The notes under the pieces: model-generated
The model's database searches: none
What the model was told of the DNA's origin: nothing
Seen by the model: only the letters and a program-made list of their open reading frames with translations
Position numbers and translations under genes: made by a program
Shown: one piece after another, positions 60,941-62,769 of the stretch
How the letters are laid out: each line of letters opens with the position of its first letter
Numbering within the stretch: position 1 is the first letter of the stretch
Assembly: GCA_024276465.1 (NCBI GenBank)
Contig: JAJRXD010000076.1
Span: forward strand, 1 to 62,769
Direction: 5' to 3'
Source: Deltaproteobacteria bacterium
GTDB lineage: Bacteria; Desulfobacterota; WTBG01; CAIYCZ01; CAIRTM01
Length of the DNA stretch: 62,769 bases

Positions 60941-60971
60941 CAAGGGTTTAGCTGATACAGCTAAACCCTTT
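60941..60971 (+). terminator. Hairpin terminator of the tRNA pair
   Basis: AAGGGTTTAGCT (60942-60953) pairs perfectly with AGCTAAACCCTT (60959-60970), with a five-base loop. A short T-run follows (TTTGC), so efficiency may be moderate. Confidence 0.75.
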
Positions 60972-61258
60972 GCAATTGGCCGAATATGTAATTCCAACCA
61001 TATTTCCAGCCTTTGTTTTGTGTTTCAAAATAAATTCCTGAGCTTTTTTGCGATTTCTTGTTTTATTCCCGCTGACTTTTCACATCATGCAGATATTGCA
61101 ATCAGCAGTAATGCTGCAAGTCTTGTCCATGCTTTGCTTTTTTTAAAAAAAGGCTTTTTTTGTTTTCGGTTTTACAGAATTTTTTTCATTATTGGCTGTA
61201 CTTAATATTAAGGAATTATTAAGGTTTTTTTTTGCGCAAACGCCTTAAAATATTTATA
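60972..61258. other. Intergenic region after the tRNA pair
   Basis: No gene is supported here. The stretch is T-rich in places and contains A/T-run pairs (TTTTTTTAAAAAAA near 61138-61151). Confidence 0.3.
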
Positions 61259-61287
61259 TTGACTTTTTTGTCTGTATTATGTATAAT
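61259..61287 (+). promoter_or_regulatory. Sigma-70 promoter of the beta-helix gene
   Basis: TTGACT (61259-61264), a 17-base spacer and TATAAT (61282-61287) are nearly consensus. A start near 61295 would give a leader of about 200 bases before the TTG at 61494. Confidence 0.72.
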
Positions 61288-61493
61288 ATATCAGCGCTTT
61301 TTTATTATTATTCCCCTTTTTACGTATATTAACGAAAACCTTCTGTTCGTTTACAGAACCGTAAAGTTGGTACCTGTTTATTACTGAGGAGTATTGCGTC
61401 TATCAATAATGCTGCATTGACGGGTTGGTTAAACAGGGCAGGGCAAAGAAGAAACCGCCCGAAAAAATAATTTCAATTTTGAGAGGAGGAATT

Positions 61494-62769
61494 TTGAGAA
61501 AAAATATGCATTGTTTCAGTATAAGAATATTGATGAGCATTCTGCTTATGGCTTGTTTGTTGTTTTCTTTCGATGTATATGCAGCCACAATTCATGTGGA
61601 CAGCAGTGTCTGCCCCAACTCCGGCAATGGTGCTCCGGACCGGCCTTTCTGCTCCCTGTGGGATGCCATCAATGCTGCCTTGGACGGTGATACGGTCCTG
61701 GTTCACGACGGAACCTACAACAGAATTAATTTCATGGGAAAGGCGATTATTGTCAGATCAGAAAACGGGCCATCATCAACCATTTTAGACGCTAATGGTG
61801 GTGGCCGGTCAGTAACATTTACAAGCGGTGAAGGCCCGGACTCGGTTTTGGATGGTTTTACCATAACACATGGCAACACCCGGGACGGAGCAGGTATTTT
61901 ATGCAGCAACTCTTCTTCGCCTCTGATAACAAACTGTATTATCACAGACAATACTGGTGCAGACTTTAATGGTGTGGGTGGAGGAATTCTTTGCAGCAAC
62001 ATCTCTTCTCCTGTTATTGATAACTGCACTTTCACCGGTAACTTCAGCAACTGGGGCGGGGCAATTGCTGCCACACAAAACTCAGAACCGGTGATTACCA
62101 ATTGCCTTATTGCCGGCAACTCGGCTACCCATGGCGGCGGTATGAGTATATCATCTGCAAAGATTTCCAATTGTATTATCAGGGAAAATTCAGCTTTGTT
62201 GTCAGGTGGTGGAATTTCTTTTAACGGTGTTGATGTTCCGCCGACAATGACCAGCTGTATTATTACCGGCAATATTGCCACTGGTATCGGGTCCAACCCT
62301 GGAAAAGGGGGAGGCATAGCTCTTTCCGGCAGAACAGCACCCATAATCACCAACTGCATCATCAGCGACAACCTGGCAACCCATGGTGGAGGATTCTATG
62401 TGTGGGACTCTCAGCTGATAATCACCCATTGTACCATCAGCAGCAATTCAGTAAATAATTTAACAGATCCTGAGCCTGATATTATGGCAAGAGGCGGAGG
62501 GATTTATAATTATTCCAATTATTTAACGATTATGCTCAACTGCATTGTCTGGGGCAATAAAGCCAACGGGATACCAGATGAAATTTATTTAGACCCTGAA
62601 CGAAACCGTATGGATATTAACTATTCCGATATCCGGGGAGGTTATGCTGGAAACAACATTGATCAGGATCCAATGTTTGTGGATTCATCCAGTGGCGATT
62701 ACCACCTGCAATCCGGCTCACCCTGCATTGATGCAGGAACTGAAGACACAACAGATGCTTATCTTTTTA
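61494..62769 (+). CDS. Secreted right-handed parallel beta-helix protein (partial, runs off the window)
   Basis: The frame starts at TTG 61494 with AGGAGG four bases upstream (the in-frame ATG at 61506 is 16 away) and has no stop before the end. After a signal peptide ending at VYAATIHVD there are many repeats of a right-handed beta-helix type, with GGGI/GGGG turns and NCIITDN or NCIISDN strands. A DPMFVD...LQSGSPCIDAG motif near the end is typical of surface DUF1565/choice-of-anchor proteins. It may be an adhesin or a polysaccharide-acting protein. The C-terminus is missing, so any anchor or extra domain cannot be seen. Confidence 0.85.
   Translation, partial: MRKNMHCFSIRILMSILLMACLLFSFDVYAATIHVDSSVCPNSGNGAPDRPFCSLWDAINAALDGDTVLVHDGTYNRINFMGKAIIVRSENGPSSTILDANGGGRSVTFTSGEGPDSVLDGFTITHGNTRDGAGILCSNSSSPLITNCIITDNTGADFNGVGGGILCSNISSPVIDNCTFTGNFSNWGGAIAATQNSEPVITNCLIAGNSATHGGGMSISSAKISNCIIRENSALLSGGGISFNGVDVPPTMTSCIITGNIATGIGSNPGKGGGIALSGRTAPIITNCIISDNLATHGGGFYVWDSQLIITHCTISSNSVNNLTDPEPDIMARGGGIYNYSNYLTIMLNCIVWGNKANGIPDEIYLDPERNRMDINYSDIRGGYAGNNIDQDPMFVDSSSGDYHLQSGSPCIDAGTEDTTDAYLF

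Noticed and set aside
61020-61205. Small open frame of 61 codons before the beta-helix gene
   Set aside because: Composition looks like T-rich intergenic DNA, with no ribosome site and no recognisable protein.
61290-61493. A c-di-GMP (GEMM) or cobalamin riboswitch in the leader
   Set aside because: GGTTGG and GGGCAAAG pieces looked suggestive, but the conserved core and paired arms could not be matched.
1-62769. CRISPR arrays, phage genes, rRNA genes or transposase genes
   Set aside because: No regularly spaced short repeats, no integrase or capsid-like protein, no rRNA sequence and no transposase frame were recognised.

Overview
The window looks like chromosomal DNA of a Desulfobacterota (former Deltaproteobacteria) bacterium, probably near the Desulfobacterales. 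The reasons are indirect: moderate to low GC, an EtfB / ferredoxin-EtfA / membrane FeS oxidoreductase set, Tat-exported radical-SAM and DUF362 proteins, and a very large multihaem cytochrome cluster. No 16S gene is present, so the assignment is inference.

Layout. 0.2-8.3 kb (+): greA, a zinc-ribbon/DUF2007 gene, ruvC-ruvA-ruvB, a receiver-histidine kinase, a cold-shock gene with a clear terminator, then an RND lipid-type exporter and an MlaC-like protein, facing an MlaA-like gene. 9.4-10.3 kb (-): a flippase-like membrane protein. 10.6-19.2 kb (+): gatB, mtnA, ilvE, a 5-formyl-THF cyclo-ligase, then etfB, etfA and an ETF:quinone oxidoreductase-type gene. 19.3-23.5 kb: a Tat-exported PLP enzyme, a DHH phosphoesterase, RlpA and a methyltransferase. 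23.5-24.5 kb: a small toxin-antitoxin island (hicB remnant, higBA) between imperfect direct repeats. 24.7-26.9 kb: a PerR/Fur-type regulator next to a dihaem peroxidase-like gene broken by an in-frame TAA. 27.0-31.4 kb: a surface-glycan-like group (two radical-SAM/SPASM proteins, a GT39-type membrane protein, a frameshifted GT2). 31.4-33.6 kb: two adjacent Tat-signal genes, a radical SAM enzyme and a DUF362 protein.

34.1-51.8 kb (-) is the most striking part: a cluster for electron transfer across both membranes. By eye I count 77 canonical CXXCH motifs in nine cytochromes, one more in the outer-membrane barrel, and five atypical CX3CH/CX4CH/CX8CH motifs. In transcription order: two c554-like cytochromes (8 and 7 haems), an FGE-domain lipoprotein, a 20-haem cytochrome built of five tetrahaem modules, a 14-15-haem cytochrome, an inner-membrane module (6+2-motif anchored cytochrome, cytochrome b, trihaem cytochrome), an NHL propeller, a second copy of that module with cytochrome b and trihaem parts fused, and finally an MtrA/DmsE-like decahaem protein and an MtrB/PioB-like barrel. 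The likely path is quinol, cytochrome b, periplasmic haems, decahaem/barrel conduit, exterior. The direction of flow cannot be read from sequence.

52.0-62.8 kb: yjbQ, an HU/IHF gene, a phospholipase D-like protein, yacG (59 aa), glgA, tRNA-Ser, an orphan FliL-like gene, a radical SAM gene coupled to hisS, a 549-aa unknown protein, tRNA-Gln and tRNA-Glu, and the start of a secreted parallel beta-helix protein that runs off the window. Several nested inverted repeats lie between genes, and TTG starts with strong ribosome binding sites are common.
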